A DNA stretch of 64,000 nt, taken from positions 39,381,804 to 39,445,803 of the forward strand of contig NC_134096.1 of NCBI RefSeq assembly GCF_000715075.1, given 5' to 3'. Under the pieces are notes generated by a model, which worked only from the letters and a program-made list of their open reading frames with translations, did not search any database and had not been told where the DNA came from. Numbering within the stretch: position 1 is the stretch's first letter; each line of letters opens with the position of its first letter. Below are positions 11,483 through 24,114 of the stretch, in pieces. This DNA is from Nicotiana tabacum (taxonomy: Eukaryota > Streptophyta > Magnoliopsida > Solanales > Solanaceae). The translations under genes and the position numbers were made by a program.

Positions 11483-13589
11483 CTTCTTCACACGTGCAAA
11501 AATAATGATCATGTTAATAGTTAACTAGATAGGGATGCAAAACTTTTAAAAAGGTGACTGCACCTTAAAAGGCAGCGTGCCAGCGTACATATAGGTTGCC
11601 CCGTAAACTCATCCAAACACATGGGCCATTTAAAATCTCTTCTTCTTTTTTTCATTTTGAAGGTGTTCCACAAATGTTTGCCGTGTATAATATGATAAAT
11701 ATGTTTTGGGATTTTCTCTAGCTTCAATATATTATTATTGCAATAGAAAACAGAAGGAATCACCACATCACATTCTAGTTGATAGTGATTTGACTACATC
11801 ATGTTTGTAATAATTCTCCTCCACTGGGACTAACTTTCCCACCAAAAGACCTTCGTTTCATAATCAATGGAATAGTGAAATCACCACAAGATTTTAAACA
11901 AAGTCATAAGACAACTATATATACAAGGTAAAACTGACATGGGCAAATAGGTACAAACAAGATTGGTATACACAGCTGATAGATACACAATATAAGTAAC
12001 TCAAGTTCATTTTCAGAACTGAACATGAGGCAAAAACATGAAGTTCGTGGCTGGACATAACTAACTCAAGTAACATCGTAGCGGTATATTTAGCGAGATT
12101 AGATTGATGTCCTACTTCACATTTGTTTTTCAAAATTATATCTAATCCACTCCGCTGCACTGCAGTCTCATGAACTGAACTTCTAAGCCTTCCCGCTGAA
12201 AATTCAAGTAAAAAGGGAAGCGTTTTTGAGAACATAGGAGAGGAATTCAAATTAGGAGAAATTCAAATGTGAAAGGTAAAGATGTGAGGTCGTGGACTAC
12301 ACCCCCGTGAGAGCCCTCTATTTGACTAACATACTCCCTTTTGATCTCCCCCATACCTTCATATCAAAGCTGGAAATGATTGACGCCGGAGTTGGCTGTT
12401 GGCACAACAGGGTGGTGCCTTACCGCACCGCAGGCGGACGCGCGGTAGCGTTCGTGGTGGTGCTTCAGGATTCCAATGTACTGCGTCCAAGATCATAACG
12501 AGCTTGCCGGCGGACCACTGCCGTCCCATTCTTGAGTGAGCTGGAGCGCAGCCATCTTATCCACTGAACAACATAAATTTATTTTATGTTACTAAAACAA
12601 AGTATAATTTAAGGAAAGAAGTATGATACTACCAATTGGAATGTCTCTAGAATTTGTCATTTCATCGAACCCTCTACTATTTTTGTGAATATTCAACAAC
12701 CACCATAATTTCGAAAATACATATATGCTTCAAAGTATGAAAGGAACATAGCACTATTTTCTTTCCGCCATTAAAGGCATCATTTAGATTCTTCAAAAAC
12801 AAAATAACACAATATATATACGAATGTTGACAAATGGTTGGAAGAAGGTGGGGATAAGAAACTAGAATGTTTTTGGTTGTTTATTTCATTTGATATGTCT
12901 AAATTTTGATGGATAGTGTTATCCGACATTTGTGTTGGTGAATCTAGTAGATAGCCGATGAAATTAGTCTAAGTGCATGCAAACTATCATCAGAGAAAAA
13001 AACCTAGAATGATTTTGTTCTTTGGTTCTTTTCCTTACAAGTTGAGCTTTATATAAGATTTACACGCTTGGTAATGATTCCCTGCCATTGTACTTTGATC
13101 TCATCCCATATCTGTTATTTGGAGGTCTATTTGCATTTCTCACGTGGACCGTTCAAATTAAATTTTCTTTTCTTGAAAACATAGCTCAAGATCGAAGCTT
13201 CCTTGTTTGAAATTACTTTCCCTCTTTTGTGTGACGCCCATAATAATGGGCGGGCTAACGAGAAAAGGTCAAGCAAGATTAGTAAGCGTCTAATTTGACA
13301 AGCGTTTGAAGAAGTGGTGCTTATGTTGCCTAAGGTGAATCCAATACCAGAATGAAAGAGAAAAGTGAAGAACTTTATAAGTCACAACTAGCACAAATTC
13401 ATATGGTACGCGTGCTTATGGGCTCGTTAATAGAAAAGGTCAAGAGACAAATTCATAAGGTTTGTTGGGCCAAAGAGGACATTACATGCTATGAACTTGG
13501 ATCGTGACGTTTTGCCTGCCTTTAGAATCTTTTTTTTTCCTTTACCTCAGACGATCGTCATGAGAAATTAATCCACGCCTTTACAATCT
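11483..13589. other. Sequence without a recognised gene
   Basis: Mostly AT-rich. A GC-rich island at about 12370-12545 stands out and is open on the + strand as part of 12292-12498, but no family could be recognised on either strand. A 111-codon reverse-strand frame at 11915-12250 also lacks recognisable similarity. The 5' LTR, primer site and early leader of the Tat element would be expected near the right end but were not found. Confidence 0.45.
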
Positions 13590-13665
13590 AACTATGTTTA
13601 TTATTTTATCGGAAACATTACTCAAATGACTTATTCTTTGTTTCTTAGCGAAACATCGTAAGCAA

Positions 13666-15470
13666 ATGGTAGATAACGATGTCAACATTACACAAAACGT
13701 TGAGGCACAAGGAAATACGCCTCGACACGAAGATTCAATCAGTGATACCTGTAACGAGGAAGACGTAGACACGCCGGTCCATGGCGGGCAATATCCACGA
13801 CACGTTCGAGAGGCAACTCCTGATGATGCTGAAGACGAGCACGTTGTGGAAACGCTGAGAATCCTAAGGGAGCAACAAAAGGCTATTATGGGCCATCTCT
13901 CGCGACAAGATCAGGTCATGATAGAGTTGAATCAAGCTTTATTGGGTGCTTCCAATAACACGAATGGAAAAGATATGGTTCCTCTCGGTGCTCCCTCAAG
14001 CCGAACAACACAAAGAGTTAATAACAACACCCCGAGGGTTGTGGTCGGCTTCGATGGGGCCGGGGTGAACAGAAGCGGATCTGGTAACAATAACTGGAAT
14101 GATCCCTTTAAAACCAAACTCATGTGGTTTATGAGGGAAATAAATGCCCTAATGGATCAAATCTCTGGCGCACCACTAGGGTTGAAAGGACCGGACTCAA
14201 AGAAGTACACCCAGTTGCCGTTCAAACCAAGTGCGGTACCAGAGTTGATCCCGAAGAGGTTCAAAATGCCAGACGTACCGATATATGATGGGACTTCAGA
14301 TCTTCAGGAGCACATTACCACCTACACAATAGCGGTGAAAGGAAACGACTTAGCTCCGCACGAGATTGAGTAAGTCTTGCTGAAGAAGTCGGGGGAGACC
14401 CTCACAAAGAGGGCCCTAACATGGTATTCACTTCTACCCGAGCACTCAATAGATTGCTTCAAGATGCTCGCGGATTCCTTTATCAAGGCCCATGCCGGGA
14501 CCAGGAAGGTACATGCCTGAAAGGCGTCATATTCAGAATTGTGCAAGGAGAGTCCGAATTGCTGCGAGAGTTCGTGACAAGATTTCAGAAGGAAAGGATG
14601 GTGCTACTGGTCATGCTAGACGAATGGGAAGCTGAGGCATTTACTAAAGGGCTGAATCCGAAGAGTTCTGACGCTTTTCGAAAATTAAAAGAAAGTTTGC
14701 TCGCGTTCCAGGCAACAACATGGGCAGATGTCCACAACCACTACGAATCGAAGATAAAATTAGAGGATGACAAGCTCGGTTTCCCGGCATTGATCAAGGG
14801 TCGGGACCAAGAGAAGAACAAGAAAAAGTTGAAGGATGATTTCGACACAGATTAATAGTCTTCTAGAGATTAGTTTTTGCCCTACGAAAGGGCCGAAGGA
14901 CGTGGTAAAGATTTCTGATCAGCGGATAGGTTTGCTACCGATAGGAGATCTGATCGTGGATGGAATAGCAAATCATTGCAGGACAAAGATGTATCGGGCT
15001 CCAAGGATTCCACCTACCCTAGATTGTCTAAGTATAACTTCAATATCAATGTAGTAGAACTAGTATCGACGATGAGGCACATTAAGGAAGCACAGTTTCC
15101 GAGGCCGATAAGATCCAACCCCAGTAAGAGGGATCCTAATCTATGGTGTGAGTATCATGGGACTAACGACCACCGGATTAAGGACTACATATGTCTGTGC
15201 GTGGAGGTGGTGACACTATTGAAAAACGGCCACCTTAGAGAGTTCTTAAGAGACCGGGCTAAGAATAACTATGGCCGCAATCGGGATAACGCGGAATCCT
15301 CAAAAGCAGGAGAAGATCCTTCTCGTCTAACGATCAACGTGATTTTTGGGGGGAACGAGATTAATGGTGTAACTTTTTTGGCAGTGAAAAAGGCAAAGGT
15401 ATCAGTGACCCATAGCAAGAGACTCAGGGAAGTCGCCAACGATGATATCACCTTTACGGAGGAGGACGGA
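13666..15470 (+). pseudogene. Tat gag (broken)
   Basis: It starts at ATG 13666 (MVDNDVNITQNVE). An acidic, polar N-terminal part is followed by the capsid-type region (FKMPDVPIYDGTSDLQEHI, residues about 206-224). The frame hits an in-frame TAA at 14371, continues in the same frame (LTKRALTWYSLLPEH), and shifts near 14520 to the frame with GESELLREFVTRF and EAFTKGLNPKSSDAF. After another break, CEYHGTNDHRIKDY (about 15150) is the Tat-type His/Cys zinc-binding region with its last Cys displaced. Gag would form the particle. No intact Gag can be made. Confidence 0.85.
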
Positions 15471-15923
15471 GATGGAATCCTACTACCACATAATGATTCC
15501 CTGGTAATTTCTCTTAATGTTTTAGATTTTAAAATTAAACGTGTTTTGGTGGACCCATGATGTTCAGCCAATATTATTCAATGGACAGTGCTAGAGCAAG
15601 CCAAGCTAATTAGAAGCATCATTCCGACCACAAAACTCCTCGCTGGGTTCAACTTGGCATGTGTGACAACCCGAGGGGAGATCCTGTTGTCGGCAAATGT
15701 TGAAGGGGTCATAAAGACGACATTGTTTGAAGTAGTAGACAACGAAATAGGCTATAACATTATTCATGAAAGGCCATTGCTACACGAGATGAAGGTTGTG
15801 CCATCAACATACCATCAACTTCTAAAATTCCCAACCCCAGAGAGGATTAAAGAAATAAGAGAGGATCAATCGGTGGCAAGGGAGATGAACGCAATCTCGG
15901 TTTCCACTAGTAAAGGGAAGTAA
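15471..15923 (+). pseudogene. Tat aspartic protease (active site broken)
   Basis: The active site reads VLVDP, then a stop codon (TGA at about 15558), then CSANI, so the Gly after DP is lost exactly at the catalytic loop. Downstream the frame is open for 111 codons from 15588 and keeps the family blocks LLAGFNLACVTTRGEIL and FEVVDNEIGYNII. The protease would mature the polyprotein; this copy cannot. Confidence 0.82.
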
Positions 15924-16239
15924 CATGCGGCATAGCAATTACAGGAGTCGACGCCTGCTCCCGAGCCAAACGAAGTCTACAAGGGAGAGGAATGGTCGGA
16001 ATCCCATCAGGTACCAAGATATTTCTAGGTACCAGAAGAAACGGACGCAACCAAATCCACATTAGAAGAGCTCGAACAAGTTGCATTGTTCAAAAAGTTC
16101 TTAGAGACGAAGTTCCACTTGGGGACAGGATTAAACCCCGAGCTTAGGTTATGATTTATAGAATTTCTTAAATTTAAGGTTGACTATTTTGTGTAGTCGC
16201 ATGCGGATATAACAGGTATTCCGCCAGAGGTAGCCATGC
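15924..16239 (+). pseudogene. Tat protease-RT linker
   Basis: Translated in several frames this stretch still shows the hydrophilic linker (STPAPEPNEVYKGEE and LEELEQVALFKKFLETKF) and the start of the RT region (GIPPEVAMHKLSQDPN), with stops between. It has no catalytic function of its own. Confidence 0.7.
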
Positions 16240-16735
16240 ACAAGTTAAGCCAAGATCCTAACATCACTCCGGTTAGGCAGAAGAAATGCCCTATTGCTGA
16301 GGTCAGAAACATGTTTCTCAAAGAAGAGGTAACTCGATTGCTTGATATCGAGTTCAATCCGGGAGGTAAAGTATCCCGAATGGTTAGCTAATGTAGTAGT
16401 AGTTCCGAAAAAGAATAATAAATTTCGCATGTGCGTAGATTATAAGGATCTGAATAAGGCATGCACAAAAGACTCATTCCCTTTGCCAACATTGATCAAA
16501 TTATTGATGCGACGACCGGGCACGAGTTGATAAGTTTCCTCGATGCCTATTCCGGGTACAACCAAATCAAAATGAACCCGGATGACTGGAATTAGCTCCT
16601 GTAAGTTCTTGGGTTTCCTGGTGTCACAAAGGGGGATCGAGGTCAATCCCGATAAAATAAAAGCCATTGAGGACATCCCCGACCAGCGGTCAAATGTGAA
16701 AGAGGTTCAAAGGTTGACTGGAAGACTGACAACTT
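16240..16735 (+). pseudogene. Tat reverse transcriptase with core deletion
   Basis: The N-terminal fingers (VRQKKCPIAE, YPEWLANVVVVPKKNNKFRM) and palm start (CVDYKDLNKAC) run to the SFLDAYSGYNQIKMNPDD block near 16585. The next recognisable block, KFLGFLVSQRG, follows within about 20 bp. The segment that should carry the YIDD catalytic motif is missing, so this is an internal deletion of roughly 80 codons. RT activity is impossible. Confidence 0.82.
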
Positions 16736-16829
16736 AATGCAGGTTCATTTTCCGGTCTTCAAAAAAATCCTATCACTTCTTCCCATTTCTGAGAAAGAAG
16801 AACAACTTCAAATGGACTCCGGAATGCCA

Positions 16830-17100
16830 GCAGGTTTTGAAAGATTTAAAAATGTATTTATCGAACCCTCCGTTACTATCTAAGACGGAGGAAGGCGAAC
16901 AATTGCTAATTTACTTAGCGGTCTTAGAGGTAAAGGTAAGTTCTATTTTAGTCCGTGAAGACGAAGGTACGAAATCTCTTATTTATTATGTTAGTAAAAC
17001 TTTAACGGGAGCGGAAACTCGCTACCCACACCTTGAAAAATTGTCCTTAGCTCTCGTAATCACCGCTCGAAAGCTTAGACCTTATTTTCAATTCAACTGA
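16830..17100 (+). pseudogene. Tat RNase H-like (connection) domain
   Basis: An open frame of 87 codons from 16837 with LLSKTEEGEQLLIYLAVLEV, SSILVREDEGTKSLIYYVS and RYPHLEKLSLALVITARKL. These are the blocks of the first RNase H-like domain that follows RT in Tat elements. In this lineage it is usually degenerate, and catalysis is taken over by the second domain downstream. Confidence 0.8.
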
Positions 17101-17214
17101 TAGCCGTGGTGATAACCTTTCCCCTATGAAATATCCTTCATAAACCTAAATTAACAGGTCGACTGGCCAAACGTGTAGTTTAAATAAGTGAATTTGACAT
17201 AGAGTATAAACTCA

Positions 17215-17881
17215 GGACTGCGATCAAATCATAAGTTTTGGCCGACTTCGTGGCCAATTTCAGTCCCGAGTTACTGCCTTTGGTCACCAAGGAAGCAGTG
17301 ATGTTGTCGGAAACACCATCGGGAGTCTGGACCTTATTCACGGACGGAGCTTCCAATGTGAAAGGATCCAGGCTTGGGGTAGTAGTAATTACCCCCTCGG
17401 GAGAAACCCTAAGGCATGCCATAAGAACTGTTCCCTGACTAACAATGAAGCTGAATATGAGGCTTTAGTTGTAGGACTTGAACTGGCCCGGGGACTCGAC
17501 TCCGAGGTCATTGAACTCAAATGTGATTCCTAACTAGTAGTAAATCAGGTATACGGGATCTTCGACACCAAAGAGGAACGCATGCAACAATATGTAGTGA
17601 AAGTCCAGACTTTGGTCGCATAGTTCAGGGAATGGGCAATCAATCACCCACATCCCGAGAGAAGAAAACGCGGAAGCAGATGTAATGGCCAATCTGGGCT
17701 CGTCCACTGAAATGAAAGGATCATACTCCGGTACGGTCGTGCAGCTTATGTATACGGTATTGTATGTGGATGGTTATTATGAAGTAAATGCGACCAATTT
17801 GGTCTGGAACTGGAGAAATGAGATCATCGACTATCTTGAGTATGAAAAACATTCGGAAGATCCAAAGGCATCCCGAGCACT
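17215..17881 (+). pseudogene. Tat second (archaeal-type) RNase H
   Basis: The first catalytic block reads WTLFTDGASNVKGSRLGVV from about 17330. After a stop at 17436, the Glu block NNEAEYEAL and the Asp block LKCDS follow in the same frame at 17440-17530, then further stops. The extra RNase H after the first marks the Tat lineage. The frame runs to GCACT at 17877-17881, where the next element inserted; its continuation is at 35147. Confidence 0.82.
17877..17881 (+). repeat. Target duplication GCACT, left copy
   Basis: GCACT precedes the TGATGGTAGG start of the inserted element and recurs at 35147-35151 after its GCTCGTCA end. The flanking Tat frame joins across it, which confirms the insertion. 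Confidence 0.92.
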
Positions 17882-19340
17882 TGATGGTAGGTTATAATCT
17901 CATGTTTTAGTTTCTTATTGCACTCTAACTGCACTTTAATTGAGTTAGAACTTTAAAACCTAGTATTTTGCACTAATTGTATATTTTATGCCTTGTAGGA
18001 GTGATTCGATCTATGTAGATGTTATGGAATGAATTCAAGCTAGTCGAGAGCTTTGAAGTTTGAGAAAAAGCCCAATTATTAAGTCGGGATCGTGTTCGGG
18101 GATCAACAGATGATAATGGAAGGAAACGAATAATCGAGTAGCCATATTGCACAGTGTCCAGTAAAATGCACATAACCTTTCACTCGGAACTCCGTTTGGG
18201 CTACACTATAGCGTTAGAAAGCTATTTAAAAGGGATGCAATTTTTATGTTTTACATTTTCCCAAACTCTCAACAGAACGCCACCCAAGTACGCGGCCACG
18301 CACTGGGCGTGCGCATATGAGGCAGAACAGGGTGAAAAGTGCGCGGCCAAGTGCGCAGGCACACTTCCAGGTGTGCGGCCACGCATGTCCAACTCCGAAA
18401 AAGTGTCCTATTTTACATAGGAGAAGGAGTATTTATTTTTACCCGACCCTACTTGGTATATATACATGGAAAAATGGTATTTTGAGGACTTTTGACATAA
18501 TTTAGACCTATGCAAGCTAAGGAGAAGAGGGAGAAGCAAGAGCACAATGATTTCACCATTCATCCACACTCAAGTCAAGGGTTTAGATGTTTTATGGTTT
18601 TCTTTGACTTAAACTTAATTGTGATGAATTTCTCCATATCCATGGAGTAATACTTCCTTAGGTGTTGATGGATTTGGTGTTTTGAGAATTGTTTATGGAT
18701 ATTAACTCTAGTTTTATGTATTGAAGCGTTTTGGGTGTTTTTATTGTTGCATATATATTTACTTATTTATGTAATCGAAAGAGGCATAATTTATGATGTT
18801 TTGCATTATCTTATTGGCTGAATTCATTGATTCTTGTTAGTAATCGAAAGAGGCTAGTTGAATTAATGTTTAGACCTAGTTAGGAGGATAATCGAAAGGA
18901 TCAATCCACTACGAATTCTTGCATATCTTCACTAAGCTTAACTTAGTTCATATCGTAAGGTTGAGACTTAATCAAGAGAGAAGTTTCTACTGATTGTGTG
19001 AACATAATGGAGTAAATTTGAGAGACCCACTTGAACCATAGAAGTGAAGTAACTAGAGTTAATTCCCAAACAAGTATCTTACACCTATCCAATCAACCCC
19101 TATTTTCTCCCTTTAATATCTTCTTGCTTACTCTTGTTGCGATTGTCATTAGCTAATAGTTTAGACTTTTAGTAAATTTTAATTTTAAATCACACAACTC
19201 TAAATTGTTGATCATCTTGGATAGCAATTAAAACTAGAAGCTACGAAAACACTGTTTAAATCCAATCCCTGTGGATACGATATTTTCTATACTATATTCG
19301 ACTAGCGAGCATAATTTTGTGTTGTGTTTTTAGCTCGTCA
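17882..19340 (+). repeat. 5' LTR of Athila-type element
   Basis: Starts TGATGGTAGGTTATAATC and ends TAGCTCGTCA. It aligns along its length with 33721-35146, with scattered substitutions and small indels, e.g. an extra stretch near 18460 missing from the right copy. Confidence 0.88.
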
Positions 19341-19345
19341 AAGTT

Positions 19346-19363
19346 TGGCGCCATTGCCGGGGA
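19346..19363 (+). other. Primer binding site, Athila type
   Basis: TGGCGCCATTGCCGGGGA lies 5 bp after the LTR end. This is the characteristic primer site of Athila-lineage elements, with one substitution from the usual form. Confidence 0.85.
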
Positions 19364-19545
19364 CTGGCAATCAATAGTGTTTGAAATAGTTTGTAGTGCT
19401 AATTCAGGAATTAGGTTTTAGTTTTCTTTTCTTTTCGTTTTCCTTTTTTATTTTATTTTCTTTATTAGTTAAATTATTTTCAAGATATGTTTTGTAGTTC
19501 CTAATAAGTTTGAGAAGATACTATAGATATTGAACTCTAAATGTT

Positions 19546-20796
19546 GTGAAGATAGAGTGCAACCAGCCTAAGAAAACAGTTGAAGAGTTAGCAGCTGAAT
19601 ATTATCAGCGGTCTATTATGTGTTTTAAATGCGGTGAAAATCATCTATGGGTTGACTGTCAAGAAGGTATGTATTCCTCCTATGGTTTGTATTTTGAAAA
19701 GTCTCACTCTGTTTCTAGTCCGTACAAGTATGAGGATTTATATGGGCACAATCTTGACTCTGGTTGGGATGAATACCCTTATTATAACTGGAGTGGAAGC
19801 GAAGTGAGACAACCATCTCAAGGGGAGAATGGTAGTTTGGAAGAGCTTGTGTATAAGTTCATATATAAGTCGGTAGAGAGATTTACACAAGATGATGAAG
19901 CCATGAACAACCTAACAATGCAAGAAATTCAAATAATAAGTACACTATCAGAAAGCTCATTACGTTGTGATGGTGAAGATATGGAGGAGATACCCTGTGA
20001 GAATGAGCCTACCCAAGAGGATGAGCATCCACAGAGAGAGATTTTCAATGTTCAAGATGACTCTGATTCAATTGAGATGATTGAAAATAAGGTTGTGGTT
20101 TAGTGTGAAGCAACAAAAGAAGAGTTCAAACCCCAATCTACCTTTCCACACTTGCAACATTTGGTAGAAGAGAATGAGAAACAAATAGTATTGGACATAC
20201 CAGAAGAATATTCACTTGATCTTTCTTCTTTGTTTTCTTATTCTAACCTTGATCATGTGGATTTTATTTTTGGGGATTTATAGGAATATGTATGGATTGA
20301 TCCTGTGAAAGAATGTAAAAACAAGTTAAGTATCATCATGAACGAGCAATTCACCGCTCAAGATGAGGACAAGAAAGAAAGAAAATAACGGTTCTTGCAG
20401 GTATCCTTAAAAGAATTGGGCTTAATAAGATCCATAATGAATTCCAAGGAGAGAAAACGAGGAATGAATTCAAAATTAGAGGTGGAGTTAATAAGTTCTA
20501 GGAAAAGAAGAAAATTCAGGGAAGTCTTCTTTACCTTATGCTTTTTAATTATGTGTCATGGGGACATGCTACAACTTAAAGTGTGGGGTGGGGGATATGT
20601 TGTATGTATGTATGCATGTATATTAATTTTCTTTTTGTTAGTTGTAGTTAGTAGAGATAGAAATAGAACAAAAATTGAAAAAAAAATCAAAATTTTTAAA
20701 ATTTTTGACTTTTTCCGACGATGGATATCATTCGACGGGTTTCTTGAGGGATTAAAGTCGAAAGAAAAATGCAAAAAGATTTTCTTTTGTATTTAG
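19546..20796 (+). pseudogene. Single degenerate ORF of the non-autonomous element
   Basis: One frame runs from 19546 to 20796 with in-frame stops at 20101, 20281 and 20386; the first 185 codons are open. Residues 26-38, CFKCGENHLWVDC, form a zinc-knuckle-like CX2CX3HX4C, one residue short of the Gag spacing. The rest is acidic and rich in Ser, Glu and Asp. The part after 20395 ends in a hydrophobic then basic stretch. No enzyme domain is visible. It may descend from the C-terminal end of gag, with an unrelated continuation. Function unknown. Confidence 0.55.
20574..20592 (+). other. Internal polypurine-tract-like motif 1
   Basis: TTAAAGTGTGGGGTGGGGG closely resembles the functional tract before the 3' LTR at 33705-33720. 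It could be a remnant of a duplicated tract or an internal (central) primer site. Confidence 0.45.
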
Positions 20797-22114
20797 TGTA
20801 ATAATTCCCTCTTGATTTTTCTTTGTGCCGCGGTTCTTTTCCAAGGATTTTGTTTGAACCAGGTGTAGTTAGTTTTTGGTTTTAGAAGTAGGAAAACCTT
20901 GTGCTATGATTTGAAATGGAAGAAATATCTCTTGACTTGATCATGCCTTGAGAATAGTGAGTGCTTTGGTTGTGATGCTTAGGCTCCATTTTTGACTCTT
21001 GTATGAGTGCCTTAAATCGTATGGTCTCAACTTTGCTTAACTGCTTTGACTAGGGTGTTGTGATGATCCAATCTTGAGTGAGTTATGTGCCATGTGCGTG
21101 TGAGGTTTGGTGTATTATGTGCATTGCATTTGATGTCTAGAAATTGCCCTGTGTGTTTGCAAAGCGAAATAGTAGTTTTGTTCAGTCTTGGAAGCGATAT
21201 AGGCGTTTCTTTGTTGAGCCAGCTACATAATTTACCCACCAACTTGTTATGTATCGTAGTTAACCCCGTTGATCCTGTAATCCTGTTTCTTTGGCAATCA
21301 CATTACAAGCCTTACCCATTTGTTTGAATTGACCATTTATTTGAACCATTTACCTCTCTTAAGCGCTTGAAATTGTATGAACTTTGTAAAAGTTGAAGTG
21401 TGGGGTGGTTGGTTTGGATTTTGAGTGGAACTATTGAAATAAGGAAGGAGGTGCATTGTTTTAAAAAAGTAAGAGGCACTTGAATTGAAAAAGAAAAAGA
21501 AAAATTTATGTAGTTGTATGATTGTGAAAAATGATCTTTGATAAGTGGTAACTCTTGATATATTTGTGCTTAAAGAAGTTGGGAGTTAATGTATATTTAT
21601 GTGAAGGTTGAGTATTGGCTTGACATAAGTATGGGGTTTTGAATGACATTGTATGTATTAAAGTGCTTAGGGAGGTGTAGTCACTCTTATATCTAAATAT
21701 ATCCTACCCGTCCCGCAACCTACATTACAACCAATTAAAGTCCTATGTGATCCTTGACTGAATGAGCTTGAATTAGTAAAGTATTACACTACGGGCAAGC
21801 CTATGGTTCATCTTTTGTGGCATATGAATATTTTTTCGAAAGTGAGTGAATTCTTTCTATCTTGAGTTCCTAATTGTTCTTAATTTTTATTGTGTGTGGA
21901 AGTACTCTATTTTGTTGTGTGACGGCACTTGATTCAGGAAAGAAAGGTAATGTAGTTGACCTCTATGTTAGAGTAAGTGAGTAAGTTGTGAATAATGCGT
22001 GGTGTTTGTGAGTCAATTATTGAGGTAAAATTGTTACACTATTGTGCTTAGTCTATTTTAAATATTCTTGGTATGATGTGTTATGAGAGTTGTTTAAAAA
22101 GGCCGTGTCGATAT
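20797..22114 (+). other. Non-coding internal region of the Athila-type element
   Basis: AT-rich, with no recognisable coding sequence. Frames at 21027-21242 and 21085-21327 overlap on opposite strands and look accidental. A second tract-like motif, GAAGTGTGGGGTGG, lies at about 21393-21406. The stretch ends at the target duplication GAAGT (22115-22119). Confidence 0.6.
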
Positions 22115-22119
22115 GAAGT
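22115..22119 (+). repeat. Target duplication GAAGT, left copy
   Basis: GAAGT precedes TGTCACGCCC at 22120 and recurs at 33670-33674 right after the far end of the reverse-strand family B element. Confidence 0.88.
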
Positions 22120-22573
22120 TGTCACGCCCCAAAACTGAGGAGCGCGACCGGCGCTCAACCGAGTGAACCCGACCGAGCAATCCTGTTAGATTTCCTTCTA
22201 TATGTATTATATCCATGAATGGAGATAATACATATTTTCATTAATTAGATAAAAAGGTGTTCATGTCTACAATACCAATTCATTACCAATAGTTTCATCA
22301 TTTTTAAAGTCTCAAATGGACAAGTAATACAACTACAACATAATATATTTTGACTTTCCCACCACCAATACACAACCCACACTATGTCTACAGAGCCTCT
22401 ATAGATAAAGAAGAGTACAATGATAATGTCCGAAATAAGGCCCCGGCTATACCTCAAACAGAATACACAAAGTACAAAAGATGCATGACCCCGGGATGAG
22501 GTAGGGCTCACCAAGTCAACTGGGAAGAAGGTGTACTGCTATCACTGATCAATATCTCCTGCTGTGGAACCAC

Positions 22574-22595
22574 CTGCATCCATTTAAAGATGCAG
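22574..22595 (-). other. Conserved LTR hairpin, family B copy 1
   Basis: CTGCATC and GATGCAG form a perfect 7-bp stem around an 8-nt loop, 455 bp from the LTR end. Confidence 0.6.
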
Positions 22596-24114
22596 CGCCC
22601 CCATCAAAAGGGACGTTAGTACCGTCGAATAGCACTAGTATGTATAACTAAACACCCTCTCAATAGAATAAATAATACAAACAAGAATATCATAATATCA
22701 ATGAAAGCCTTAATCAACATCAAACCTCAATTTAGGATCAAGACAGTGTTCAAATTAATTTTCATATCTCATATTGGGAGATTTGTTTTAGTATAGATAT
22801 ACCATTATCCACAATACCAGTACCACCGTACTCTCAGCACGGAGTCCGATCACGGCCCGATTGGCTAGGCTATCTCATTAGAGAAATTAACCAGAATTAC
22901 TCTCAATAGTAATACCACCATCTTTATCACGGAGTCCGATCACGACCTGATCGGCTAGGCTATCCATTAGGGACATCAACCACAATCACCATTTCAATTA
23001 CAATTTTCAGCACAATCACCACCATGTGTATGGCATGGTGTCCGATCACGACCTGATCGGCTAGGCTGTCTTATTCGAGAAATCAACCTTTTTATATCAA
23101 TCATCGCATTTCATACTTCTTTCACATCTTTATATTTCATTGGCACTAATGGCGATAATTATATAATCATTCTTGGCATGTTGGCCATATTTAGTGTTTC
23201 ATGCTCACCTTTTCACTTGCTAACATCAACGTCATCAACAACAACAATAACATTTCAAATCAAGGCATGTAGTACATATGTGAGCAATTAAGGATCTATG
23301 TCACATAGAGATTCTTCACAAAATTTGGCATAATAGCCTTCGTTTGAACTTGACTTGAAGCCGAACATATCTAATGCACAACCCATATTTTTACACATCC
23401 TCAATTGATAAATAACATAAATAAAGCATTTGGGATACTTGTTGAACATAAATCTCTCAACCCAATCTTACTCGGAATAGTCAATTTTATAATGAACCAT
23501 TCGGGACTTACATAATTTACATGAATATCGTGGGATTCAATTCTAAGAGACTAGTTTAGCCAACATACCTCAATTGAGCTTCCTTAAACTCTAGAATGTT
23601 CCGGAATTCTTAGCAACTCCAATCTATTATAGAAATATAACAAATTGAACCTAAATTAGGAAGATGCTCATTGTTCTAGCTCATTTGAGCATTTTATCGA
23701 ACACTAGATGTGCATTAAGGTTTCAAGGTCCTTTTATGGAGGATTCCATCATCCCATAACCCAATCTTTACCATTTTTAGCTCAACAATCTTCCTACACC
23801 CCTTGATAGCACATGCATGTAAAATAAACAACTCTCATACCCAAATATTATCTTGCTAATTACCCATTTCTAGACAAAATTCGAAATTGAGGGTTAGGGT
23901 GTAGAATCTTACCTTTAGGATAAAGACCTAGTGAGTTTCCCTTCTTAATCTTCCAAAATTTGAGCAAGAATTGAAGAACAATTATTGAGGAACACCTTCT
24001 CACTCTAGGGCACTCTCTCTCGCACTAAAATATCAGATTTTAGCTCAAAAATAGCCCAAAGCGTGCATTTAACGAAGTAGGGTCGGGTTATAAAAACCCA
24101 AAAATGGAGCTCCG

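Larger units (their letters stand above)
13590..17881 (+). mobile_element. Tat-lineage Ty3/gypsy element, left part
   Basis: Carries gag, protease, RT, RNase H and the extra archaeal-type RNase H typical of the Tat lineage, in that order. The reading frame then stops in the target duplication GCACT (17877-17881), where the Athila-type element inserted. The rest of pol resumes at 35147. The left edge is approximate: no 5' LTR or primer site is present, so this copy is 5'-truncated. The coding region has multiple stops and frameshifts. Confidence 0.88.

Noticed and set aside
11915..12498. Frames at 11915-12250 (-) and 12292-12498 (+) as host genes
   Set aside because: No conserved motif could be recognised on either strand and no convincing splice structure was found; kept only as an unexplained GC-rich island.
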